Of a stretch of 31,489 nt of DNA, positions 10,428-20,013 are shown piece after piece; position 1 is the stretch's first letter; every line of letters begins with the position of its first letter. The stretch is from Gracilaria domingensis (Eukaryota > Rhodophyta > Florideophyceae > Gracilariales > Gracilariaceae), in the NCBI GenBank assembly GCA_022539475.1, contig VCMS01000297.1, forward strand, positions 1-31,489, in the 5' to 3' direction. A program made the translations under genes and the position numbers. A model generated the notes under the pieces. That model made no database searches. It saw only the letters and a program-made list of their open reading frames with translations, and was not told the origin of the DNA.

Positions 10428-11233
10428 TGCTCCGAGCATGTAACACATAACAACCTCTTGGAGCACCATTAATCACAGTACTTCAACCAGACATGCAAAC
10501 ACACGCAACCTTCTGGTTCAAGACCGATTTTTCTGAACACCGGACATGTAACAAGTAGCAACCTTCCGGTTCAATATCACTTTCTTAACAGCTGGACATG
10601 CAAAAGAGAGCAACCTTCCAGCTCAACAAATCTCTTCAAACAGCGGACATGCAAAATCACAGCAACCTTCCGCGAATAACACATAAGAGAATTGCGACAC
10701 AAGCAACCTGGACATGGAAAATGACAACCTTCCAGGCCCCGTCCATACAAAATGATGTCCTACACACTCAGGCATGAAACACTCAACCTCCTGAGTCAAT
10801 TAGCTCTTTCATTCACACCGGAAATGCAAACACATAGCAAACTTCCAGTGACAACAAACTGAAACAAAGAGCGAAACAAACATCACAAGTAATGAAACAA
10901 ACACTCAGGCATGAAACACTCAACCTCCTGAATCGAACAGCTCTTCCATAACCCAGACATGCATACATGTAACAACCTTCTGGTAACATGAGAACAACAT
11001 GGAGAGCAAAACACACATCACAAGTGATCAATAATACACTCAGGCATGAAACACTCAACCTCCTGAGTCAAACAGCTCTTCCATACACACCGGACATGCA
11101 ACCAAATAGCAACCTTCCGGTACAACAGAAGTAAAGCGAAGAGCACAGCACACATCCCGGGCATACATAACGACAACCTTCTGAGCCTGCGTAAGGAAGT
11201 CACGATAACAACGGACAAGTAACATCGCAACTT
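10428..11233 (-). repeat. Array of about 14 degenerate hairpin repeats
   Basis: Units of about 30-40 bp, spaced irregularly, each with complementary ends around a similar core (plus strand: stem, CATGCAA..., CAACCT, stem). Examples with stems: 10428-10465 (TGCTCC/GGAGCA), 10485-10518 (AACCAGA/TCTGGTT), 10539-10570 (ACCGGA/TCCGGT), 10590-10623 (AGCTGGA/TCCAGCT), 10643-10673 (GCGGA/TCCGC), 10707-10736 (CCTGGA/TCCAGG), 10766-10796 (ACTCAGG/CCTGAGT). Stem sequence differs between units yet stays complementary. Later units near 11150-11233 are weaker. Confidence 0.85.
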
Positions 11234-11399
11234 TCCAAAGTTGATACAAAGAAGAGCTCAGACATGTTCAACAACAAACACCCAGGAAGTGTCATAAACG
11301 AATCTCACACACACAGTTTCAGGCAGGAAACACTCCACCTCCTTAACTGTAGCGAGCATAACAACAACAAACTGCAAGCGATCGGGTGCATAAGGAACT

Positions 11400-11590
11400 A
11401 AGATTCCTGGTACCCTAGGGAGTCGGACCCCTGACCCCCGGAGACCCTCCGGGTAGGAAACGACTTTCTTCTGTCTACCTTCTCCTGCGTTCCAGGAGAA
11501 GGCGCGTCGCTCTCTACGAGACGTCCAGAGGATGGTTAGTGACCAAAGATATGCCTTCACCAAGTTAAACCCTCTCTGGTCTCTTGCAAG
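11400..11590 (-). other. Structured leader block shared with family C
   Basis: On the minus strand, GGTGAAGGCATATCTTTGG and GGACGTCTCGTAGAGAG (within 11511-11571) match the family C leader core. They are followed by three hairpins: 11478-11502 (perfect 10-bp stem, 5-nt loop), 11437-11453 (CCCGGAG/CTCCGGG, 3-nt loop) and 11417-11432 (AGGG-GT/AC-CCCT around CCG). The order is as in family C, but with different stem sequences. Confidence 0.7.
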
Positions 11591-12469
11591 AACTTGCGCG
11601 ACCCTGATACTGCAGGTACTATGACAAACCGAGGTACGCTTCCAGCAAGCAAACAATAAAGTTCACAAGCGGCCTGATCCTGAAAAGGAGGTCAGCCTAC
11701 GACACGTCGCCTCCCCGCACCACCGAAGCAGTACGGATCAAAAGCTCGTTTCAGTTTGTCTTCCCAACAGATCAAGAACCCAACACACAGTCAGGTCACA
11801 CACAACAAAGGTGAACCACCCCTGTTCGATGCAGTACGTCACGGCACCCCGTCAACTTCAGCACTCGCGGTACTACCAGGTCTTCCGACCGACACCGTTA
11901 TCTGCCCCGAAGGACCGGTAGGAGCCCGCTCGACAGCGCGTCCGAATTGGTTCAAGCCGCCAGACTAACGTCCCCGATTGCTCGGATCAACCGCTCGTCG
12001 CACCGAAACTCAAGTGATCACCACAAATGCCGAGCACACAGGCAGTGACCGGACTTCAACGAAAAAACGAATGCTGAGCACAACACACAAGTGCACAGAC
12101 TTCAACGACAACGGTACTCAACCCCTCGGATCAGAACCCGCAAACACGACACGGGGATCCCAACAACGAAAACAGAGGCGAGAAACCAACAACAGCGGAT
12201 AGCGATCGACGAAAACGAAAATGAACGAGAAACCAAACAGAATCACGAAAGTAGAACAACGTCAAACCACTACCACCACAACGCCCTCAGGGAGGAACGC
12301 AAACCAAAAGGGAAATACAACACCACCAAAGCAGTCAACGACAAGAAACACGACAGCAAACAACCATCGAAAACATAAACAACGGCGTTCAACAACACGG
12401 TCGGCGGTGAGGGAGAGCGGCGGAAAGGGAAACCTCAAGACGAACGACAAACGGCAGAGGTCAGCGGGG

Positions 12470-12483
12470 CTGGGCCCATAACC
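12470..12483 (-). promoter_or_regulatory. Primer-binding site of A1
   Basis: Minus strand GGTTATGGGCCCAG next to the LTR-A end TAACA; perfect complement of the initiator tRNA-Met anticodon arm. Confidence 0.9.
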
Positions 12484-13427
12484 TGTTAGAGGTTATAGCT
12501 GCAAAGGGAAGGTTGAGAGAAAGGAAGGGGGGAATGAAAGGAAGTTCGCCAGCTCTAGCTCGGAATTTACTTGGAGGTGCTCGAGTCACCGCTTATATAG
12601 AACTACTTTGCGCAACCATCGCACAACTCTAACTCCAAGCAATACCTAAACCACTAGCTAGAGACACTCAATACTACCAATCATCTTCTAACATGACATG
12701 GTAACACTCCCACACTATCATGGCAGCTTACAACAACAAAGCACAACACTCCACAACAGTGCACAACAAGTTACGTGCCTACACATAACCATGTCCATGC
12801 ACAGATTCACATAGTGCCGACACACTGTAATCCCTACACGACACCATAACAGTTACGTACACGCTCACCAACAGCAACTCACCACAAACTCACTTCAAGT
12901 CCTACGTCACTAACAACACCACACTGTAATCCTCTTGACACCGCATCAACTCTTCACCATAGTGCCCAAGTTACACCAAGCTGTCCTACATGTCCACGTA
13001 CATACGTGTGTACCCTGTGCATCATGTACAGTATGCCCAGTGTACTAGCTACACACGTGTACCCCGGACACAACCCATTAGCGCCACAACACTTGTACGA
13101 ACCACAATGCATATGACCATTTGCAGTAGCCAATCAGAAGCCCGTTTCACGTTCACTTTGCGCAGAGGCGCATATGCGCTTTTCCAACGGCACCCTCCAA
13201 AACAGCCCATGCTCCCCAGCACTTTTGGTTTTCAGTGACAGCACAGGGTCAACATCCAACACAGCATTCCAATGTAGCCGTAAACGTTCAACCCATACTG
13301 AGTATACCACACAGCAGCATAGTATACCAAACAGAACAACATCAATCTCGGTTTCACATACCAAGGTACCATTCTAGACTCCACACATCTCAGCTGCTTG
13401 ATGTCAGTGACAGCATGACTTCCAACA
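12484..13427 (-). repeat. LTR-A, 5' LTR of A1 (944 bp)
   Basis: Same length as 9006-9949 and no difference found in the stretches compared. The right edge is set by return of the E4 integrase reading frame at 13428. Confidence 0.92.
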
Positions 13428-13652
13428 CAGAATGCTCAGATCAGGCTTCTGTCCATGCCACAGCTCAAACGGAGTCACGTCACTCGGAAGCGCTTTGCAG
13501 GTCACTCTGTTGCGCACATACACAGAAACATTCAGAGCCTCAGCCCAAAAGCTTTTTGGCACATTCTTGTGATGCAATATTGACCTGACCAAGTCCATGA
13601 GTGTGCGATTGAACCTCTCGGCAAGCCCGTTCTGCTGTGGATTATAAGGCAC
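13428..13652 (-). pseudogene. Copia integrase fragment of E4
   Basis: 75 codons in frame with the E4 coding at 9005. It includes NPQQNGLAERFNR with the catalytic Glu of the DD35E triad, then FWAEALNVSVYVRNR, ending at WHGQKPDLS where A1 inserted. The upstream edge (VPYNPQQ, at 13652) is cut exactly by an LTR end. Translation beyond these limits in the same frame is LTR sequence and not protein. Confidence 0.9.
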
Positions 13653-14604
13653 TGATAGAGGTTGAAGCTGAAAGGGAAGGTTGAAGAAAGGATAGGGGAA
13701 TGAAGGGAAGTTCGCCAGCTCTGGCACGGATTTTACTTGGAGGTGCTCGAGTCACCGCTTATATAGAACTACTTTGCGCAACCATCGCACAACTCCAACT
13801 CCAAGCAATACCTAAACCACTAGCTAGAGACACCCAATACTACCAATCATCTTCTAACATAACATGGTAACACTGCCACACTATCATGACAGCTTACAAC
13901 AACAAAGCACAACAACGCACAACAGTGCACAACCGTGCACATCAAGTTACGTGCCTACACATAACCATGACCATGCACAGATTCACATAGTGCCAACACA
14001 CTGTAATCCGTACACGCCACCATAACAGTTACGTACAAGCTCACCAACCAACACGTCACCACAAACTCACTCCAAGTCCTACGTCACCAACAATACCACA
14101 GTGTAAACCTCTTGACAGCGCATCTACTCTTCACCATAGTGCCCAAGTTACACCAAGCTGTCCTACATGTCCACGTACATACGTGTGTACCCTGTGCATC
14201 ATGTACAGTATGCCCAGTGTACTAGCTACACACGTGTACCCCGGACACAACCCATTAGCGCCACAACACTTGTACGAACCACAATGCATATGACCATTTG
14301 CAGTAGCCAATCAGAAGCCCGTTTCACGTTCACTTTGCGCAGAGGCGCATATGCGCTTTTCCAACGGCACCCTCCAAAACAGCCCATGCTCCCCAGCACT
14401 TTTGGTTTTCAGTGACAGCACAGGGTCAACATCCAACACAGCATTCCAATGTAGCCGTAAACGTTCAACCCATACTGAGTATACCACACAGCAGCATAGT
14501 ATACCAAACAGAACAACATCAATCTCGGTTTCACATACCAAGGTACCATTCTAGACTCCACACATCTCAGCTGCTTGATGTCAGTGACAGCATGACTTCC
14601 AACA
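13653..14604 (-). repeat. Chimeric LTR (LTR-B left part, LTR-A right part)
   Basis: 952 bp. From 13653 to about 14124 it carries all LTR-B-specific bases of the LTR at 18308 (GGCACGGATTTTAC, GACACCCAATAC, CATCTACTC). From 14144 it carries the LTR-A bases of 9006-9949 (GCCCAAGTTACACC, CGTTCACTTTG, the 166-bp extension). The switch lies in the 19 bp identical to both, 14125-14143. Confidence 0.9.
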
Positions 14605-15082
14605 CCCTCCCTCTGTTACTGACTTCAAGCAACCAGCGCTCCTGGCCAAGTACATGCTAAGTAACAAGTCGGGCAGTCAGGAAACCAGCGTCACTGCACT
14701 TAAACCTTATGATGGCCAACGGTGACAACTACACATCAAGTGTAGTTATTGTGTGACCAAGTCCACGGGTGTACCGTTCTACCAGTATACCAAGACCATA
14801 GTTCTGTTCTATACGATTCGGATGTTCTGGAAACACCCTCCTTTTGTCACATGCTCTGAACTTCTTACTCATCCTTCGTATGGCAACGAAGGCAACAGCT
14901 TCCGGTTCAAACAGATATCAACAACAGACAGTGAGAGCCTAAGTCTGAGGATGTTACTCTGACACCCTCCCTCTCTCACTGGCTTTGAACTTCTCTCAGA
15001 AACAAAATGTACCTCAGAGTCCTTCACAAAAGGGATCTAGACGTCCACAAGTGACCACATTCTAGACACCGAAGACAAATGT

Positions 15083-15888
15083 TGCTCCGAGCATGTAACA
15101 CATAACAACCTCTTGGAGCACCATTAATCACAGTACTTCAACCAGACATGCAAACACACGCAACCTTCTGGTTCAAGACCGATTTTTCTGAACACCGGAC
15201 ATGTAACAAGTAGCAACCTTCCGGTTCAATATCACTTTCTTAACAGCTGGACATGCAAAAGAGAGCAACCTTCCAGCTCAACAAATCTCTTCAAACAGCG
15301 GACATGCAAAATCACAGCAACCTTCCGCGAATAACACATAAGAGAATTGCGACACAAGCAACCTGGACATGGAAAATGACAACCTTCCAGGCCCCGTCCA
15401 TACAAAATGATGTCCTACACACTCAGGCATGAAACACTCAACCTCCTGAGTCAATTAGCTCTTTCATTCACACCGGAAATGCAAACACATAGCAAACTTC
15501 CAGTGACAACAAACTGAAACAAAGAGCGAAACAAACATCACAAGTAATGAAACAAACACTCAGGCATGAAACACTCAACCTCCTGAATCGAACAGCTCTT
15601 CCATAACCCAGACATGCATACATGTAACAACCTTCTGGTAACATGAGAACAACATGGAGAGCAAAACACACATCACAAGTGATCAATAATACACTCAGGC
15701 ATGAAACACTCAACCTCCTGAGTCAAACAGCTCTTCCATACACACCGGACATGCAACCAAATAGCAACCTTCCGGTACAACAGAAGTAAAGCGAAGAGCA
15801 CAGCACACATCCCGGGCATACATAACGACAACCTTCTGAGCCTGCGTAAGGAAGTCACGATAACAACGGACAAGTAACATCGCAACTT
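15083..15888 (-). repeat. Hairpin-repeat array, second copy
   Basis: Same units as 10428-11233, shifted by 4655. Confidence 0.85.
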
Positions 15889-16054
15889 TCCAAAGTTGAT
15901 ACAAAGAAGAGCTCAGACATGTTCAACAACAAACACCCAGGAAGTGTCATAAACGAATCTCACACACACAGTTTCAGGCAGGAAACACTCCACCTCCTTA
16001 ACTGTAGCGAGCATAACAACAACAAACTGCAAGCGATCGGGTGCATAAGGAACT

Positions 16055-16245
16055 AAGATTCCTGGTACCCTAGGGAGTCGGACCCCTGACCCCCGGAGAC
16101 CCTCCGGGTAGGAAACGACTTTCTTCTGTCTACCTTCTCCTGCGTTCCAGGAGAAGGCGCGTCGCTCTCTACGAGACGTCCAGAGGATGGTTAGTGACCA
16201 AAGATATGCCTTCACCAAGTTAAACCCTCTCTGGTCTCTTGCAAG
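16055..16245 (-). other. Structured leader block, second copy
   Basis: Duplicate of 11400-11590, including the perfect 10-bp hairpin (16133-16157). Confidence 0.7.
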
Positions 16246-17124
16246 AACTTGCGCGACCCTGATACTGCAGGTACTATGACAAACCGAGGTACGCTTCCAG
16301 CAAGCAAACAATAAAGTTCACAAGCGGCCTGATCCTGAAAAGGAGGTCAGCCTACGACACGTCGCCTCCCCGCACCACCGAAGCAGTACGGATCAAAAGC
16401 TCGTTTCAGTTTGTCTTCCCAACAGATCAAGAACCCAACACACAGTCAGGTCACACACAACAAAGGTGAACCACCCCTGTTCGATGCAGTACGTCACGGC
16501 ACCCCGTCAACTTCAGCACTCGCGGTACTACCAGGTCTTCCGACCGACACCGTTATCTGCCCCGAAGGACCGGTAGGAGCCCGCTCGACAGCGCGTCCGA
16601 ATTGGTTCAAGCCGCCAGACTAACGTCCCCGATTGCTCGGATCAACCGCTCGTCGCACCGAAACTCAAGTGATCACCACAAATGCCGAGCACACAGGCAG
16701 TGACCGGACTTCAACGAAAAAACGAATGCTGAGCACAACACACAAGTGCACAGACTTCAACGACAACGGTACTCAACCCCTCGGATCAGAACCCGCAAAC
16801 ACGACACGGGGATCCCAACAACGAAAACAGAGGCGAGAAACCAACAACAGCGGATAGCGATCGACGAAAACGAAAATGAACGAGAAACCAAACAGAATCA
16901 CGAAAGTAGAACAACGTCAAACCACTACCACCACAACGCCCTCAGGGAGGAACGCAAACCAAAAGGGAAATACAACACCACCAAAGCAGTCAACGACAAG
17001 AAACACGACAGCAAACAACCATCGAAAACATAAACAACGGCGTTCAACAACACGGTCGGCGGTGAGGGAGAGCGGCGGAAAGGGAAACCTCAAGACGAAC
17101 GACAAACGGCAGAGGTCAGCGGGG

Positions 17125-17138
17125 CTGGGCCCATAACC
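17125..17138 (-). promoter_or_regulatory. Primer-binding site, second A1 copy
   Basis: GGTTATGGGCCCAG on the minus strand beside the LTR-A end. Confidence 0.9.
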
Positions 17139-18082
17139 TGTTAGAGGTTATAGCTGCAAAGGGAAGGTTGAGAGAAAGGAAGGGGGGAATGAAAGGAAGT
17201 TCGCCAGCTCTAGCTCGGAATTTACTTGGAGGTGCTCGAGTCACCGCTTATATAGAACTACTTTGCGCAACCATCGCACAACTCTAACTCCAAGCAATAC
17301 CTAAACCACTAGCTAGAGACACTCAATACTACCAATCATCTTCTAACATGACATGGTAACACTCCCACACTATCATGGCAGCTTACAACAACAAAGCACA
17401 ACACTCCACAACAGTGCACAACAAGTTACGTGCCTACACATAACCATGTCCATGCACAGATTCACATAGTGCCGACACACTGTAATCCCTACACGACACC
17501 ATAACAGTTACGTACACGCTCACCAACAGCAACTCACCACAAACTCACTTCAAGTCCTACGTCACTAACAACACCACACTGTAATCCTCTTGACACCGCA
17601 TCAACTCTTCACCATAGTGCCCAAGTTACACCAAGCTGTCCTACATGTCCACGTACATACGTGTGTACCCTGTGCATCATGTACAGTATGCCCAGTGTAC
17701 TAGCTACACACGTGTACCCCGGACACAACCCATTAGCGCCACAACACTTGTACGAACCACAATGCATATGACCATTTGCAGTAGCCAATCAGAAGCCCGT
17801 TTCACGTTCACTTTGCGCAGAGGCGCATATGCGCTTTTCCAACGGCACCCTCCAAAACAGCCCATGCTCCCCAGCACTTTTGGTTTTCAGTGACAGCACA
17901 GGGTCAACATCCAACACAGCATTCCAATGTAGCCGTAAACGTTCAACCCATACTGAGTATACCACACAGCAGCATAGTATACCAAACAGAACAACATCAA
18001 TCTCGGTTTCACATACCAAGGTACCATTCTAGACTCCACACATCTCAGCTGCTTGATGTCAGTGACAGCATGACTTCCAACA
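17139..18082 (-). repeat. LTR-A, 5' LTR of second A1 copy
   Basis: Duplicate of 12484-13427 (944 bp). Confidence 0.92.
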
Positions 18083-18307
18083 CAGAATGCTCAGATCAGG
18101 CTTCTGTCCATGCCACAGCTCAAACGGAGTCACGTCACTCGGAAGCGCTTTGCAGGTCACTCTGTTGCGCACATACACAGAAACATTCAGAGCCTCAGCC
18201 CAAAAGCTTTTTGGCACATTCTTGTGATGCAATATTGACCTGACCAAGTCCATGAGTGTGCGATTGAACCTCTCGGCAAGCCCGTTCTGCTGTGGATTAT
18301 AAGGCAC
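18083..18307 (-). pseudogene. Copia integrase fragment, second copy
   Basis: Duplicate of 13428-13652, with the same NGLAER motif and the same cut edges. Its presence between LTR-A and an LTR-B in both copies shows that the duplication includes flanking E4 sequence and is not a second A1 insertion. Confidence 0.9.
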
Positions 18308-19093
18308 TGATAGAGGTTGAAGCTGAAAGGGAAGGTTGAAGAAAGGATAGGGGAATGAAGGGAAGTTCGCCAGCTCTGGCACGGATTTTACTTGGAGGTG
18401 CTCGAGTCACCGCTTATATAGAACTACTTTGCGCAACCATCGCACAACTCCAACTCCAAGCAATACCTAAACCACTAGCTAGAGACACCCAATACTACCA
18501 ATCATCTTCTAACATAACATGGTAACACTGCCACACTATCATGACAGCTTACAACAACAAAGCACAACAACGCACAACAGTGCACAACCGTGCACATCAA
18601 GTTACGTGCCTACACATAACCATGACCATGCACAGATTCACATAGTGCCAACACACTGTAATCCGTACACGCCACCATAACAGTTACGTACAAGCTCACC
18701 AACCAACACGTCACCACAAACTCACTCCAAGTCCTACGTCACCAACAATACCACAGTGTAAACCTCTTGACAGCGCATCTACTCTTCACCATAGTGCCAA
18801 AGTCACATGAAGCTGTCCTACATGTCCACGTACATACGTGTGTACCCTGTGCATCATGTACAGTATGCCCAGTGTACTAGCTACACACGTGTACCCCGGA
18901 AACAACCCATTAGCGCCACAACACTTGTACCAACCACAATGCATATGACCATTTGCAGTAGCCAATCACAAGCCCGTTTCACGTTGAGTTTGCGCAGAGG
19001 CGCATATGCGCTTTTCCAACGGCACCCTCCAAAACAGCCCATGCTCCCCAGCACTTTTGGTTTTCAGTGACAGCGCAGGGTCAACATCCAACA
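18308..19093 (-). repeat. LTR-B (786 bp), left member of the pair
   Basis: Its left half is the donor-type sequence of the chimeric LTR at 13653 (shared GGCACGGATTTTAC). Directly followed by leader sequence at 19094, without a PPT. Confidence 0.9.
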
Positions 19094-19227
19094 CACACCC
19101 GACGCAACGGAGAAGGGAACGAAAGGGAAAACAGCGAAGCGGATGAACGGCGGTGAGGGAGAGCGGCGAGAATCAGCGGCGAGAGGGAACGATAACGGCA
19201 GAGGTCAGCGGGGCTGGGCCCATAACC
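19094..19227 (-). other. Deleted interior with PBS
   Basis: Leader remnant ending in PBS GGTTATGGGCCCAG (minus strand, 19214-19227). The junction with the left LTR shares CAACAC with the intact leader at about 1065, a microhomology. Confidence 0.8.
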
Positions 19228-20013
19228 TGATAGAGGTTGAAGCTGAAAGGGAAGGTTGAAGAAAGGATAGGGGAATGAAGGGAAGTTCGCCAGCTCTGGC
19301 TCGGAATTTACTTGGAGGCGCTCGAGTCACCGCTTATATAGAACTACTTTGCGCAACCGTCGCACAACTCCAACTCCAAGCAATACCTAAACCACTAGCT
19401 AGAGACACTCAATACTACCAATCATCTTCTAACATAACATGGTAACACTGCCACACTATCATGACAGCTTACAACAACAAAGCACAACAACGCACAACAG
19501 TGCACAACCGTGCACATCAAGTTACGTGCCTACACATAACCATGACCATGCACAGATTCACATAGTGCCAACACACTGTAATCCGTACACGCCACCATAA
19601 CAGTTACGTACAAGCTCACCAACTAACACGTCACCACAAACTCACTCCAAGTCCTACGTCACCAACAATACCACAGTGTAAACCTCTTGACAGCGCATCT
19701 ACTCTTCACCATAGTGCCGAAGTCACATGAAGCTGTCCTACATGTCCACGTACATACGTGTGTACCCTGTGCATCATGTACAGCATGCCCAGTGTATTAC
19801 CTACACACGTGTACCCTGGAAACAACCCATTAGCGCCACAACACTTGTACGAACCACAATGCATATGACCATTTGCAGTAGCCAATCAGAAGCCCGTTTC
19901 ACGTTGAGTTTGCTCAGAGGCGCATATGCGCTTTTCCAACGGCACCCTCCAAAACAGCCCATGCTCCCCAGCACTTTTGGTTTTCAGTGACAGCACAGGG
20001 TCAACATCCAACA
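19228..20013 (-). repeat. LTR-B (786 bp), right member of the pair
   Basis: More like the E1 LTR (1202-1987) than like its partner at 18308: it shares CATGAAGCTG, TTACCTACAC-type variants and TTTGCTCAGAGG. Confidence 0.9.

Larger units (their letters stand above)
9950..12483 (-). other. Non-coding interior of A1
   Basis: 2534 bp with only short, unrelated ORFs. In element order (right to left): PBS (12470-12483); an E1-like leader (12070-12468); a stretch I cannot assign (about 11600-12070); a structured block resembling the family C leader (about 11400-11590); a hairpin-repeat array (10428-11233); and a PPT-proximal part with three PPT-like repeats (9950-10430). I see no gag, protease, integrase or RT motif on either strand. 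Confidence 0.85.
9006..13427 (-). mobile_element. Non-autonomous LTR element A1 (non-coding interior)
   Basis: Complete LTR-to-LTR element of 4422 bp on the minus strand: two 944-bp LTR-A copies, PPT, PBS and a 2534-bp interior without gag or pol. It splits the E4 integrase/RT coding. The flank is CAGAT on the left (9001-9005) and CAGAA on the right (13428-13432), a 5-bp target duplication with one change. The LTRs showed no difference wherever I compared them, so the insertion is recent. With only cis signals left, it would need Gag and Pol from a relative; the leader shared with E1 points to that group. Confidence 0.88.
6133..13652 (-). mobile_element. Copia element E4, 3' part, interrupted by A1
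   Basis: Minus-strand element: 3' LTR (6133-6908), PPT, pol from RNase H to RT (6929-9005), then integrase continuing at 13428-13652 beyond the A1 insertion. The upstream half (rest of integrase, protease, gag, 5' LTR) is missing: the integrase scrap is cut at 13652 by another LTR. The 3' LTR sits in the gag of E3. Confidence 0.85.
14605..17138 (-). other. Second copy of the A1 interior
   Basis: Duplicate of 9950-12483 with the same PPT (14605-14615), PPT-like repeats, hairpin array, structured block and E1-like leader. Non-coding. Confidence 0.9.
9489..18798. repeat. Tandem duplication of a 4655-bp segment
   Basis: 9489-14143 and 14144-18798 repeat each other at a constant offset of 4655: A1 interior 9950 to 14605, LTR-A 12484 to 17139, integrase scrap 13428 to 18083, LTR 13653 to 18308. 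I found no difference in the stretches compared. The chimeric LTR at the junction is what an unequal crossover between LTR-A (9006-9949) and LTR-B (now at 18308) would leave. A genome-assembly error at near-identical repeats could look similar. Confidence 0.88.
18308..20013 (-). mobile_element. TRIM-like LTR-LTR pair with 134-bp interior
   Basis: LTR-B (18308-19093), 134 bp of PBS-proximal leader (19094-19227), LTR-B (19228-20013). The interior matches E1 at about 1069-1201 and contains a consensus PBS but no PPT and no genes. The two LTRs differ at more than a few positions, unlike those of A1. The flanks do not form a 5-bp duplication: left is the E4 integrase, right the E5 integrase, overlapping by about 46 diverged bases. 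It probably arose by deletion and recombination and not by one clean insertion. Confidence 0.8.

Noticed and set aside
10428..11233. Repeats with palindromic ends resembling a CRISPR array
   Set aside because: Repeats are degenerate, the stems change between units, spacing is irregular, no cas genes are present, and the array lies inside a eukaryotic LTR element.
12470..12483. CTGGGCCCATAACC on the plus strand as part of a tRNA gene
   Set aside because: Only the anticodon-arm segment is present, always next to an LTR end. It is the complement of a primer-binding site.
16411..17136. Short plus-strand ORFs in the A1 leader (70-95 aa, Thr/Asn/Gln-rich)
   Set aside because: Composition reflects the CAA-rich leader. 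They are antisense to the element and match no protein pattern I know.
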